A DNA stretch of 64,000 nt from UBA1447 sp964627535 (GTDB lineage Bacteria > Bacillota > Clostridia > Oscillospirales > Acutalibacteraceae): the NCBI GenBank assembly GCA_964627535.1, contig CAZVJW010000012.1, forward strand, positions 16,652 through 80,651. Direction: 5' to 3'. This document shows, piece after piece, positions 52,686 to 61,599 of the stretch (the first letter of the stretch is position 1; the number at the start of each line of letters is the position of its first letter). The position numbers and the translations under genes are program-made. A model generated the notes under the pieces. It was not told the origin of the DNA and searched no databases. It worked only from the letters and a program-made list of their open reading frames with translations.

Positions 52686-55190
52686 TTAATGAACCACGCC
52701 TGTGCCTTGGTCAATTTGCAGCACATTGTTTTGCACATCGATTATTATATCATAATCATTTTCGTCAACAACACCGTCCCGGTAGAGGTCGCCGGCCTTG
52801 ATATTCGCTACGTTGGTAACGGGGTCCCATTGCAGCTGCACATAATTACCGATATTAATAACCGTGTCCGCGTCATTGGTGTCTATCACACCGTCGCCAT
52901 TGACATCGCCGTAGATGATTACGGTGTAACTATCAACCGTCACCCCGTCTTTTGTTACATTGACAACAGTGCCCGTACCGTAACAGTTTGAAACAGGCAT
53001 ATAGTCCAATAAATACCCGGACTCGGCATTAAAATATCCTGCCAGTGATGTTATGCCGCCCGATAAGCCTGTGATGATGTTGTTTGAATAATCAATATTG
53101 CAGCCGGGTCCGTTCGACGATGCTATGATGTGTATCAATTCATAACTAATCAAGTTATTAACTGCATAGGTGTGGGCGGTTGAGTTTTCAAAGCAGTAGA
53201 TTTTTACGGAAGGGCAATTACCAAAAACACCGGACGAAATCGCTGTTACGCTTGCAGGTATGATAACGGCGGTCAGACCGCTGCAACCGTTAAACGCGGA
53301 ACCTTTGATGTTTAAAACAGTATCCGGAATTGCAACCGAAGACAGTCCGGTGCAATGAAAAAAAGCATTATTGCCGATTGATGTTAAGCTGCCCGGGATT
53401 GTAACCGATGTCAGACTTAAGCATTTAGCGAACATTTCATCGCCGATTGCGCCGATGCCATACGGTATGGAAATTGATGTCAGACCGGCAGCTTGGGTAA
53501 ACGCGTATACGCCGATTCCGTTTACGCCGTCCGGAATGACATAACGCCCGAATTTACCGCCCGGGTATTGAACAAGCGTTGTTTTTGTTATGTTGAACAA
53601 TACCCCGTTTTCGCTACAATATGATGAATTTGCCTGGTCAACATTAATTTGTACAAGACTGGGGCACGAAGCAAAGGGACCAAAACCTATTGTGTTTACG
53701 CCGCTGCCGATAGTCACGGATGTTAGTGCCATGCATTGAAAAAACGCAGCTGTCCCAATTTCGGTAACATTGTTCCGGATTGTAACTGATGTCGGCCCGA
53801 ATATTTCTTTAAATGCACCGTAATCGATCTTGGTCACCGGATATCCGCCCAGTTTAGCCGGGATGGTTATTGAAGCACCGGAAGCTCCTTTATAACCTGT
53901 AATTTTTGCTGCGGAACCGGAAATCACATATTGATAATCCAACGCTGAGTCTCTGACTTTAAACATAGCAGAATAGCCGTTATATGAAACCGTAATTGTT
54001 TGCGTGCCTGAAATATTTGAATCATATCCGCTGACTTCGTAACCGGTTACCTTGCTGAAATTAAAATCATCATCCGCCAAGATAACTTCAAGACCGGTTA
54101 AATCCAAAGGGTCTCCCAAAGTATAGGCTATATTGTCAGGCAAATTTAATATGAACAAGCCCGTATTCGCAACGGTAATTCCATTGTTATTGGCATACAT
54201 TTCTGCGTAAGAACCGTATTTGCAAACCAGCGTCATTGTATCGCATCCGGTGAATGCTTCCTCTCCGATTGCGGTCACACTTTCCGGCACAACCACAGCG
54301 GTTAAGCCTTTGCAACCCATGAACGCCCTTGAAACAATTTCTTCCACACCCTCAGGAATAATATAGGCGCCGGTTTTGCCGCCCGGGAACTGAATAAGTT
54401 GTGTTTTAGCTGTGTTAAACAAAGCGCCATCAAAATCTGAATATGATTTATTGCCTGCCTCAACATTAATTTGTTTAAGTATTGTGCAAGCAGCAAACGC
54501 AGCAGAACCGATTGTGTTAACCCCTCTGCCGATAAACACAGATGTAAGCAAGGAACATCCTTTGAATGCTTCCTGGCCGATTGTTGTAACACTGTCCGGG
54601 ATGGTTAAAATTGTTACAGGACTATTGCTAAATGCAGATACACCGATTGTCGTAACCCCGTCAGGAATAAACACGCTGCATACTGCATCACCTAAAAACG
54701 CCGAATTCCCGATTTCCGTCACCGGATATCCGCCGAGCATGGCGGGTATATTCACCGAATATGTTGCTTCGGTCGAATTATAATTCGTGATAGTCGCTTT
54801 TGAATCGGTAACTTCATATGTGAAAGGTCCGCTTTGAAACGATACAGCTTTAGGAGTATCTTCATCAGACGATGCATGGCTTAAATTTTCGTCCTTAATA
54901 CTTTCTGATATAAAGTAATTTTCAATATCACTTGTGTCTGTTTTATCGGTTAACTCTTTAAATTGGTGTGAAAACTCAGAAGCATCGGGTGTGAGCAAAT
55001 TAAGTGCGTCAAGCTGGCCGGAATCGGTTACATTGGTTTGAGGATATGAACCGTTATTAACAATATTGCCGATTGATAATGTGCTTTGAGCAGTCTCAGC
55101 AGAAGCAATGAAAACACTGTTTGGAACCATTGTTACCACCATAATAATCGCCAACATAGCACCGAAAAGCCGTTTGGAAATTTTTTTCAT
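52686..55190 (-). CDS. BspA-like leucine-rich repeat surface protein with dockerin
   Basis: 834 aa from the ATG at 55190 (ribosome site AGGTGG, same spacing as its sisters). Signal peptide (about 1-31), then a 35-residue stub (STLSIGN..NGSYPQTNVTDSGQLDALNLL) that matches the start of the DUF6273 domains of the neighbours, then a BspA-type LRR_5 block (about 120-340; GVTTIGxxAF, LTSVxIxxGVxTIG), a bacterial Ig-like domain (about 345-425), a second LRR_5 block (about 430-690) and the dockerin. Such repeats mediate adhesion or protein binding on the cell surface. First gene of the minus-strand pair with 50430-52661. Confidence 0.88.
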   Translation of the reverse strand: MKKISKRLFGAMLAIIMVVTMVPNSVFIASAETAQSTLSIGNIVNNGSYPQTNVTDSGQLDALNLLTPDASEFSHQFKELTDKTDTSDIENYFISESIKDENLSHASSDEDTPKAVSFQSGPFTYEVTDSKATITNYNSTEATYSVNIPAMLGGYPVTEIGNSAFLGDAVCSVFIPDGVTTIGVSAFSNSPVTILTIPDSVTTIGQEAFKGCSLLTSVFIGRGVNTIGSAAFAACTILKQINVEAGNKSYSDFDGALFNTAKTQLIQFPGGKTGAYIIPEGVEEIVSRAFMGCKGLTAVVVPESVTAIGEEAFTGCDTMTLVCKYGSYAEMYANNNGITVANTGLFILNLPDNIAYTLGDPLDLTGLEVILADDDFNFSKVTGYEVSGYDSNISGTQTITVSYNGYSAMFKVRDSALDYQYVISGSAAKITGYKGASGASITIPAKLGGYPVTKIDYGAFKEIFGPTSVTIRNNVTEIGTAAFFQCMALTSVTIGSGVNTIGFGPFASCPSLVQINVDQANSSYCSENGVLFNITKTTLVQYPGGKFGRYVIPDGVNGIGVYAFTQAAGLTSISIPYGIGAIGDEMFAKCLSLTSVTIPGSLTSIGNNAFFHCTGLSSVAIPDTVLNIKGSAFNGCSGLTAVIIPASVTAISSGVFGNCPSVKIYCFENSTAHTYAVNNLISYELIHIIASSNGPGCNIDYSNNIITGLSGGITSLAGYFNAESGYLLDYMPVSNCYGTGTVVNVTKDGVTVDSYTVIIYGDVNGDGVIDTNDADTVINIGNYVQLQWDPVTNVANIKAGDLYRDGVVDENDYDIIIDVQNNVLQIDQGTGVVH
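52713..52778. repeat. 66-bp dockerin DNA repeat, copy 3
   Basis: Identical to 45798-45863. Confidence 0.95.
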
Positions 55191-55268
55191 CTTTTTGTCC
55201 ACCTATTTGTAATTTCGTTTTATTAATCCGGCGGCAGCAAGCCACCGCCCTACCTTTTCTTTTGTAAA

Positions 55269-55297
55269 ATTATATCATTTTATTTCTGCGTTTACAA
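55269..55297 (-). promoter_or_regulatory. promoter of the BspA/dockerin operon
   Basis: Minus strand: TTGTAA (55297-55292), 17 bases, TATAAT (55274-55269). Identical core elements and near-identical spacer to the promoter at 58132-58160. Confidence 0.7.
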
Positions 55298-55448
55298 TCT
55301 TAAATGCAAACAATAACCGTCAAAAAACTGCCCGTGTTCGGCAAGAGCAGCGCTGATTGCCCTCCGGGTCAACCTCTCCGTCAGGCTTCGCCTGCCCCCT
55401 CTCCCGCTTGCCGAGGGGAGGCAAGTACGACGGGAGTTCCCCGCTCCC

Positions 55449-55532
55449 GGTGTCATTCTGAACGCAGTGAAGAATCTATCTTGAAGTGTGAGATAGAGAT
55501 CCTTCGTCGTGCGCTCCTCAGGATGACATCCC
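55449..55532. repeat. dispersed palindromic repeat (GAACGCAGTGAAGAATC / GATCCTTCG..CAGGATGAC type)
   Basis: About 84 bases with partially complementary ends (CATTCTGAACGCAG.. versus ..CTCAGGATGAC). Part of the same string (CGAACGCAGTGAAATATCTT) occurs at about 50336. I recognise it as a repeat class seen in many gut genomes. Confidence 0.6.
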
Positions 55533-55664
55533 CCGACAGATTGTTCCAAAACCCAATAAATGTAATCTTTTAGATGCTTGCATTAAATTAACCTTTAAAA
55601 AGCGCGATGCAGTGCACCTATTGGGAATGAAGCTTGCTTGATGAACTCTACGCTAAAAAATTTT

Positions 55665-55694
55665 ACCGACCGCCGAGAAGGTTTGGCGGCCGGT
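55665..55694 (-). terminator. terminator of the second DUF6273/dockerin gene
   Basis: ACCGACCGCCGA / TTTGGCGGCCGGT inverted repeat; minus-strand tail AAAATTTTTTAG. Confidence 0.8.
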
Positions 55695-55720
55695 ATGTTT
55701 ATTGATTGTATTCCATTCGG

Positions 55721-58054
55721 TTAATGAACCACACCTGTGCTTTGGTTAATTTGCAGCACATTGTTTTGCACATCGATTATTATATCATAATCATTTTCGT
55801 CAACAACACCGTCAAGGAAGAGGTCAGCGGCCTTGATATTCGCCGCGCCGGTGACGGGGTCCCATTGCAGCTGCGCATAATTACCGATATTAATAACCGT
55901 GTCCGCGTCATTGGTGTCGATAAGGCCATCGCCGTTGACATCGCCGTAGATAATTATCGTATAGCTTTCAATGATTATCCCATCTATTACAACATTGACA
56001 ACCGTGCCCGTGCCTAAAATGCCAGTGTCCGGCACATAAGATAATTCATATCCGGGTGCGACATCGACATATCCTGCCAGTGAAGTTGTCCCCGGCTCCA
56101 AACCGCTAACAAAACCGTTTGAGGAATCAACAACACAACCTGTACCGGATTTCGATGTGATTATGTCTGATGACAGATTTATTTTAAATGCGGGACGGAC
56201 ACCAATACTGGTAATACCGACACCGTAGTAGCTGTCGTAGCTGATACCGCCACTGCCGTTGACACTGCAGGCGTAGCTTGAATAATAGCCCGGAGTCCGC
56301 AGCCACCAATAGCTATTTCCTAAATAAGAACTACCTGTATAAACATAAAGCCCGTTGCTTTTTGAGAAGTCCGTCCCCTGTACTCTGCGCGCAATATCAT
56401 CTGTGTCGGAACTTGAATTGAACCCATAGGTCGTATTTATCGTATCGGCGTAAGAAAGCAGAAATAGCTTATCACTTGTGTTATTACCGCCGTCCGTGCC
56501 ATTCCATGGGTTGTCCTCATTGACAACCGTGCTTGTTTTAATCCTTGCCCGCTCCGTTGAGTTGAAGGCTAAGTTTTTAAACTCACCGTTAAGCCAGAAG
56601 CGCATAGTGCAGGTTTCCCAGGTGACATCGGTTAAGTCTTGATAGTATGCCTTTGAATCCAATATTTTATCCGCCATGACAAAAAGCTCGCCGTTTGTGT
56701 TGGACAGTACACGCCATTGTATCGGTTCGAATTTGAACCAGTAGACGATGTTGATATAATAGCCGTTATCGTCCTGAAAACTGTTTGAAGCATTTGGTGT
56801 GCCGGTTGTAAAAAACGGGGTGTATTGGGTAAAAAATATCCCCTTATATTTCGCTCCATCGTAGGTCACATTGTTTTCGGCATCGAGCGTAAGCAAGTTC
56901 AGCGCATCAAGCAGACCGGACTCGGTTACCTTTGTTTGCGGGTATGAACCGAATGTGATGATGTCACCGGTTGTTACCGCATTCGAAATCCACTGCGCTG
57001 TGTAAGTTGTATCAGTCTCCGGAACCGTTGCGGGAACCTCCGGCGACCAGCCGATGAAGGTATAGCCCGCTCTTTTGACTGTTGGCGCCGTCAGTGTATC
57101 TCCATAAATCATCGAACTGCCCGTTCCACCCGAGCCGTTATTTGCGTCAAAGGTAATATTGACGGTGATGTCTGCCAGATTTATTTTAAAAGCGGGACGG
57201 ACGCCAAAATAAGAAACATTGACATCGCAAATGCTGAGATTACCATCACCATAAACCATGAAGGCGCTACTTGAAATAATACCGGGAGTCCGCAACCACC
57301 AGTAACTTTTTCCAACATTAGAACCATTCGCGTTAACAACAAGTCCGCTGCTTTTTGAAAAGTCCATCCCCTGTGCCTGACGGGCTGTATCGTTTTTGCT
57401 GTAACTTGAATTGAAGCCATAGGCCGTATTAATAGTATCAGCGTAAGAAAGCAGAAACAGCTTGTCGCTTGTGTTGTTGCCGCCCTCTGTGCCAAACCAT
57501 GGGTTATCTTCATTGACAACAGTGCTTGTTTTAATCCTTGCCTGCTCCGTTAAGTTGAAAGCTGTGTTGTAAAAATCGATGTTCAGCCATGACCGCAAAG
57601 TGCAGTTTTCCCATGTGATGTTCGTATTCGTTTGATGGTATGTTTTCGCATCAAATATTTTTTCCGACATTACAAAAAGTTCGCCGTCAGTATTGGATAA
57701 AACACGCCACTGAATCGGCTCAAATTTGAACCAGTAAACGGTGTTACTATTATAACCATTTGTTTGTTGGTAACTATTTACCGTCGCAAAAGACACTCGT
57801 TTATATTTTGAACCGTCGTAGGTGACGGTACTGTCGCCTTGCAGCGTTTGAGCATTCAGTGCGGTGATTAAGGATGAATCGGTCACCTTCGTCTGCGGGT
57901 AGGAACCGTAGGTGATAATGTCACCGGTTGATAATGTGCTTCGTGCAGCAGCGGCGGCAGCAGAGACCTTGAAAACACCGTTTGGAATAATGGAAACAAG
58001 CATAACAGCTGCCATTAACATGCCAAAAAGCCGTTTGGAAAGTTTTTTCATCAT
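55721..58054 (-). CDS. secreted protein with two DUF6273 domains, InlB-type repeat and dockerin (b)
   Basis: 777 aa from the ATG at 58054, seven bases after AGGAGG. Signal peptide (about 1-32), DUF6273 domain 1 (about 38-295), InlB-type repeat (ITFDANNGSGGTG.. GYTFIGWSPEVP, about 298-360), DUF6273 domain 2 (about 365-640), linker and dockerin. Domain order and most sequence match the protein at 50430-52661, so the two arose by duplication; differences cluster in the variable loops (for example QYTPFFTTGTPNAS inserted in domain 2 here). Likely exported and attached to a cohesin-bearing partner. The GTCATC-type double ATG (58054, 58051) leaves a one-residue uncertainty. Confidence 0.87.
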   Translation of the reverse strand: MMKKLSKRLFGMLMAAVMLVSIIPNGVFKVSAAAAAARSTLSTGDIITYGSYPQTKVTDSSLITALNAQTLQGDSTVTYDGSKYKRVSFATVNSYQQTNGYNSNTVYWFKFEPIQWRVLSNTDGELFVMSEKIFDAKTYHQTNTNITWENCTLRSWLNIDFYNTAFNLTEQARIKTSTVVNEDNPWFGTEGGNNTSDKLFLLSYADTINTAYGFNSSYSKNDTARQAQGMDFSKSSGLVVNANGSNVGKSYWWLRTPGIISSSAFMVYGDGNLSICDVNVSYFGVRPAFKINLADITVNITFDANNGSGGTGSSMIYGDTLTAPTVKRAGYTFIGWSPEVPATVPETDTTYTAQWISNAVTTGDIITFGSYPQTKVTESGLLDALNLLTLDAENNVTYDGAKYKGIFFTQYTPFFTTGTPNASNSFQDDNGYYINIVYWFKFEPIQWRVLSNTNGELFVMADKILDSKAYYQDLTDVTWETCTMRFWLNGEFKNLAFNSTERARIKTSTVVNEDNPWNGTDGGNNTSDKLFLLSYADTINTTYGFNSSSDTDDIARRVQGTDFSKSNGLYVYTGSSYLGNSYWWLRTPGYYSSYACSVNGSGGISYDSYYGVGITSIGVRPAFKINLSSDIITSKSGTGCVVDSSNGFVSGLEPGTTSLAGYVDVAPGYELSYVPDTGILGTGTVVNVVIDGIIIESYTIIIYGDVNGDGLIDTNDADTVINIGNYAQLQWDPVTGAANIKAADLFLDGVVDENDYDIIIDVQNNVLQINQSTGVVH
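55748..55813. repeat. 66-bp dockerin DNA repeat, copy 4
   Basis: Identical to 45798-45863. Confidence 0.95.
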
Positions 58055-58131
58055 CTTTTGTCCTCCTGCTTGTAATTTCGTTTTATTAATCCAGCGGCAG
58101 CAAGCCACCGCCCTACCTTTTCATTTGTAAA

Positions 58132-58160
58132 ATTATATCATTTTATTTCTAAGCTTACAA
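58132..58160 (-). promoter_or_regulatory. promoter of DUF6273/dockerin gene (b)
   Basis: Minus strand: TTGTAA (58160-58155), 17 bases, TATAAT (58137-58132); leader hairpin GGCGGTGGCTTGCTGCCGC-like follows. Confidence 0.7.
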
Positions 58161-58338
58161 TCATAAATGCAAACAATGTCCGGCAAAAATGCTGCCCGTA
58201 AATTTTCAAGTCCCATTCTTGGCCTTGACGAACATTTGTTCGACTGCTAAAATTGAACTATAGTTCAAATTTGCGGGAGGTGAAAATATAAGCAGAAGTA
58301 TTGAAGCGAGCACATGGCCGACACCGGAAGAAACGGCC

Positions 58339-58914
58339 GTGGCGCAGAAAATCTGCTGCGGCAGGGTATGCACGCTTTGCGAATCCCCTGCCGAATACGC
58401 ATGGCGCAAGAGAACGGTGGACCTTGCTTTTCTGGTGCGGGACGCAGTCGAACATGACCTCAGCGATGCTGAACGGGAAACGGTTGAACAATACTGGTTT
58501 GACGGTATGACACTGACAGAAATCACCGCAGAAACAGGCAGAGCGCCGCCCAATGTTGCAAGAATACTGCAGAGAGCGCACAAAAAGCTTTATACCGTGC
58601 TGCGCCATGCGGTGCAATACCAATATAATCTTGAAAGCCCGGGCTTGACGCCGCTTGCCGTGCGGAAAGCATTTGCAGTTTGCGCGGCGGAGAAACAGAG
58701 CGCGAACAGCGCCCAAAGCTTGGGGGACCGGCTGAAGGGAATGCGATGCAGAGAGAATATTCAACCGCAAAAATTGGCGGAGCTAAGCGGGATAACGAAA
58801 AACCGCCTGCTTTCAATTGAAAAGAGCAAAATTTTGCCTAACGTACATGAGCTGCTGAAATTAGCGGCATTTTTTAACACAACGACAGATTTCTTGCTGA
58901 AAGGAGAAATGTGA
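58339..58914 (+). CDS. sigma-70 region 4 / XRE two-domain regulator
   Basis: 191 aa as drawn from GTG 58339. The N-terminal half (about 25-90) resembles sigma-70 region 4: LSDAERETVEQYWFDGMTLTEITAETGRAPPNVARILQRAHKKL. The C-terminal half (about 128-190) is an XRE/Cro helix-turn-helix (LGDRLKGMRCRENIQPQKLAELSGITKNRLLSIEKSKILPN). Such two-part small regulators occur at the head of phage-like late modules. The frame stays open upstream to 58288, where an ATA stands eight bases after GGGAGG, so the real N terminus may be 17 codons longer with a non-standard start. First gene of the 58.3-63.1 kb cassette and overlaps the next gene. Confidence 0.75.
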   Translation: MAQKICCGRVCTLCESPAEYAWRKRTVDLAFLVRDAVEHDLSDAERETVEQYWFDGMTLTEITAETGRAPPNVARILQRAHKKLYTVLRHAVQYQYNLESPGLTPLAVRKAFAVCAAEKQSANSAQSLGDRLKGMRCRENIQPQKLAELSGITKNRLLSIEKSKILPNVHELLKLAAFFNTTTDFLLKGEM

Positions 58915-59177
58915 TGACTAAAGACGGTACCCTTGACGAGCTTGCCGACGTTTATTATTCTGCGGCTGATTCGGAAACGGAGCTGATCGGCAAAAACAGG
59001 GAGAAACTGCGGCAATGCAAAAAAGAACACAATGGCAAAGAGGAATCGCGCCTGAAAACGCTTTTATGCCTGCTTTACCGCCAGAAGAGGGAGATGCTTG
59101 AAACGGCAAACTACCTGAAGAATTATTATAGGCTCAGCGGCGTTCATCCGGCACAGAGGAAGGTGTATGTAAATTGA
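58914..59177 (+). CDS. small helical phage-type protein, unknown
   Basis: 87 aa, highly charged and predicted helical throughout (LADVYYSAADSETELIGKNREKLRQCKKEHNG and a second helix KTLLCLLYRQKREMLETANYLKNYY). No family recognised; small proteins like this precede baseplate or tail-fibre genes in clostridial prophages. The ATG overlaps the stop of the regulator and its own stop overlaps the next start, so all three are translationally coupled. AAAGGAG lies 9 bases upstream. Confidence 0.75.
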   Translation: MTKDGTLDELADVYYSAADSETELIGKNREKLRQCKKEHNGKEESRLKTLLCLLYRQKREMLETANYLKNYYRLSGVHPAQRKVYVN

Positions 59178-60448
59178 GGGACATAACGGCGACTGTCCTG
59201 CCGGACTCGCTTGTGACGGTGGAGGGAAACGCGGGGTTTGTTGAGGAACATAATGCCGCGCGTTTAATGGTTGAACTGAACGACGAACTCGGTGCGGAGG
59301 AGTACAGCTACCACTGTTTTTGCTTTGACATCTGCGGGCTCGGCAGAAAGATTGTTTCCAACAACATATACGGGCTTGAAAGCGACTCGCCGGCAACCAG
59401 AAGCGGAAACACGCTTATCTGCCCCCTGCCCGAAGTTTTAACCTCAACGGGCGAACTAACGGTGCAGATTGAGGCGCATCAGGCGGCCGACGGGGAAGCC
59501 GGTCGCATTGTTAAATCCGGACTGTTCACCATTCATTTTGAACCGTCTGTGACCGGATGCTGCGAACCGGTTGATGAACTCTGCGGGCTTCTGCCGCGCA
59601 TTCAGGCGATTTTGGCGGGGATTGAGACTGCCAAAAGCGATGTTGTTTTATGCTCGTTTGCGGAATACACCGCGCTTCCCGTCAAGAAGCCCGCCATATT
59701 CTATCTGGTTGACGGCGAGGCGGAAACGGGCTGGACCGATATACATGTAACCGGGGTAACCCTGAACAAAAACACAACAGCTTTTTATACCGGCGGCGCA
59801 GAAACCTTAACCGCAGCTGTCACCCCCGGAAACGCTTCAAACAAAGCTGTTTTCTGGACTTCGAGCAATACGGGTGTTGCCGCTGTCAGCGAGGAGGGCG
59901 TTATAACAGGTACCGGTGCCGGAATCTCAACCATCACCGTAACAACCGCCGACGGAGCGTTTACCGCGTCTTGCGCCGTCACCGTCACCGCGGCGCCGGG
60001 GCTTTGGCAGGGCACAAAGACCGTAAACGGAATTACCGTCATCATCAGCGGCGGGCATATAACGATGAACGGCACAAAAACAACCGCAAATTACGCCTTA
60101 GGCTCCATGTATTATACCGATAATGTAACGAACATTTCTAATTATGCGTCATGCCCGGGCTGGTTCACTTTCAGCAGCGGTGATGTGATAACGCTTACGG
60201 TAAAGAACAAAACAGGAAGCTGTTCGGCAAGCGGAGAATATTTGGCAAACGCCGCGTGTCAATTAAGAACCACAGCCAATGTTGTCCTGTGCGGCACCAC
60301 CTGGGGAAACCCAACAGGCACATTTACCTATACCTTTACCGCGGACACAGCTGTAACAGGCTTATTCTGTTATTTAAACACTGGCGCGGTTGTGACAGAT
60401 TACACATTCGATATTGAGTTCAGCGTGAACGGAGCGAGATGGATATAG
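59174..60448 (+). CDS. phage baseplate/fibre-like protein with Ig-like (Big_2) domain
   Basis: 424 aa, TTG start overlapping the previous stop (TTGA). The N-terminal about 135 residues resemble the upper domain of BppU-type baseplate proteins (beta-rich, ends VKSGLFTIHFEPSV). A short helical link (LLPRIQAILAGIETAKSD) and a small beta domain (VVLCSFAEYTALPVKKPAIFYLVDGE) follow, then a Big_2 Ig-like domain (about 197-275, VTLNKNTTAFYTGGAETLTAAVTPGNAS) and a C-terminal beta-sandwich (about 280-424) that may bind carbohydrate. No signal peptide. Probably a structural or receptor-binding component, but exported effector roles are not excluded. Confidence 0.7.
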   Translation: MRDITATVLPDSLVTVEGNAGFVEEHNAARLMVELNDELGAEEYSYHCFCFDICGLGRKIVSNNIYGLESDSPATRSGNTLICPLPEVLTSTGELTVQIEAHQAADGEAGRIVKSGLFTIHFEPSVTGCCEPVDELCGLLPRIQAILAGIETAKSDVVLCSFAEYTALPVKKPAIFYLVDGEAETGWTDIHVTGVTLNKNTTAFYTGGAETLTAAVTPGNASNKAVFWTSSNTGVAAVSEEGVITGTGAGISTITVTTADGAFTASCAVTVTAAPGLWQGTKTVNGITVIISGGHITMNGTKTTANYALGSMYYTDNVTNISNYASCPGWFTFSSGDVITLTVKNKTGSCSASGEYLANAACQLRTTANVVLCGTTWGNPTGTFTYTFTADTAVTGLFCYLNTGAVVTDYTFDIEFSVNGARWI

Positions 60449-60645
60449 GCGGGGTTTGCCCCGCCGGAAAGAAGTGGGAGAACGATTGAGAAGCAGTAGA
60501 GAAGCAATAGGAAATTACGGAGAAGACGTTGGAGAAACGAAAAACACACCTACAACCCCCATTACTTCACGCGGCGCAGCCGCACTTCTCAACTGCTTCC
60601 CGCGGCGCAGCCGCTCTTCTCAAAACAACACAAAGGGGAGCACAA

Positions 60646-61377
60646 ATGTCAAAAAGGCTATACCTCGGCGAGATGGAAATAAGAACAGGAACTGCTGCTG
60701 AAAACGCGGACCCGTCATTGGCGCGGTTCGCAGGCAAAACGCTGACGGTCACCGGCGACAGTATAACGGAAAAGAACTACCGGGCAACGGTTAACTGGCA
60801 CGATTATTTGAAGGAGTGGCTGGGTTTAGGGTTGGTTCTCAACGACGGAATGTCCGGTACAGGTTTTACAAGAACATACGGCAGCACCGGCGGTATTTAC
60901 AGCAGAATCGATACCTGGAGCACCGGTACGGATTTTATTTTAGTAATGGCCTCCCTGAATGACGGCGGAGGAAACAATTCATCGCTGACGCTCGGGCAAA
61001 TGAGCGACACAGGGGTTGGGACATCTTATTATGCGGACTGCAAGGCGGTTGTTGACAAACTTTTAACAAAATTCGCGGATAAACCTATCGGGTTTATCAC
61101 CGCGCCGCCAAGGGGAACCGCGCATGACAGAGGCGCAACGCATGGTGTCGACGGCTGGTATCACGCATGGTGCGAGGCGCTTAAAACGGTTTGCGCGCAT
61201 TACTCGCTCCCCTGCCTGGACCTTTACCACAACAGCGGTTTAATGCCGTGGATAGCGGCGAACAACGCTGCGTATTTTTCGTGCGCGGCAAGTCCTGACG
61301 GCGACGGAGTGCATCCGAACGCGGAAGGGCAAAAGATATTGGCACATAGGATAGTGGAGTTCGTGAAGGCGCTGTAG
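60646..61377 (+). CDS. SGNH/GDSL-family esterase-like hydrolase
   Basis: 243 aa from the ATG at 60646 (AAGGGGAG upstream); a longer frame to 60529 crosses repeat DNA and is unlikely. SGNH blocks are present: GDSIT with Ser39, a Gly in block II, SLND (block III) and DGVHPNAEGQ with the catalytic Asp/His (block V). No signal peptide. Such esterases occur in phage tail tips, where they remove acetyl groups from surface glycans, and also as secreted enzymes. It opens with LYLGEMEIRTGT, a short phage-fibre-like N terminus. Confidence 0.85.
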   Translation: MSKRLYLGEMEIRTGTAAENADPSLARFAGKTLTVTGDSITEKNYRATVNWHDYLKEWLGLGLVLNDGMSGTGFTRTYGSTGGIYSRIDTWSTGTDFILVMASLNDGGGNNSSLTLGQMSDTGVGTSYYADCKAVVDKLLTKFADKPIGFITAPPRGTAHDRGATHGVDGWYHAWCEALKTVCAHYSLPCLDLYHNSGLMPWIAANNAAYFSCAASPDGDGVHPNAEGQKILAHRIVEFVKAL

Positions 61378-61456
61378 CGCTGAGAAGCGGTTGGGAAGTG
61401 TGACTTCGTCACGGGAAGCAATGGCGAAGCAGTAGGAGAACGGTCACACAAGTAGG

Positions 61457-61549
61457 GCGGGGGCTTGCTCCCGCCGACGCCCTTATTGCACAATTATAAA
61501 TTAAATCTAACGATGTTTTCGGCGGGAGCAAGCCCCCGCTCTGCATTTT
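61457..61549. terminator. long inverted repeat before the amidase gene
   Basis: GCGGGGGCTTGCTCCCGCCG (61457-61476) and its complement (61520-61539) separated by about 43 bases, followed by TCTGCATTTTT. Could act as a terminator or be a dispersed repeat. Confidence 0.55.
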
Positions 61550-61599
61550 TAATGAGAATATATCATATCTAACATTACAAACAGAAAGGAAACAAAAAT

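Larger units (their letters stand above)
55203..55720. other. intergenic region with duplicated promoter block and dispersed repeats
   Basis: 55203-55320 is a near copy of 58070-58190 (leader hairpin GGCGGCAGCAAGCCACCGCC and promoter). 55360-55425 has TCCGTCAGGCTTCGCCTG-type palindromes also hinted at 28810. 55449-55532 is a TGAACGCAGTGAAGAATC...GATCCTTCG..CTCAGGATGAC dispersed repeat of a kind common in gut bacteria. 55665-55694 is a terminator. No gene seen. Confidence 0.65.
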
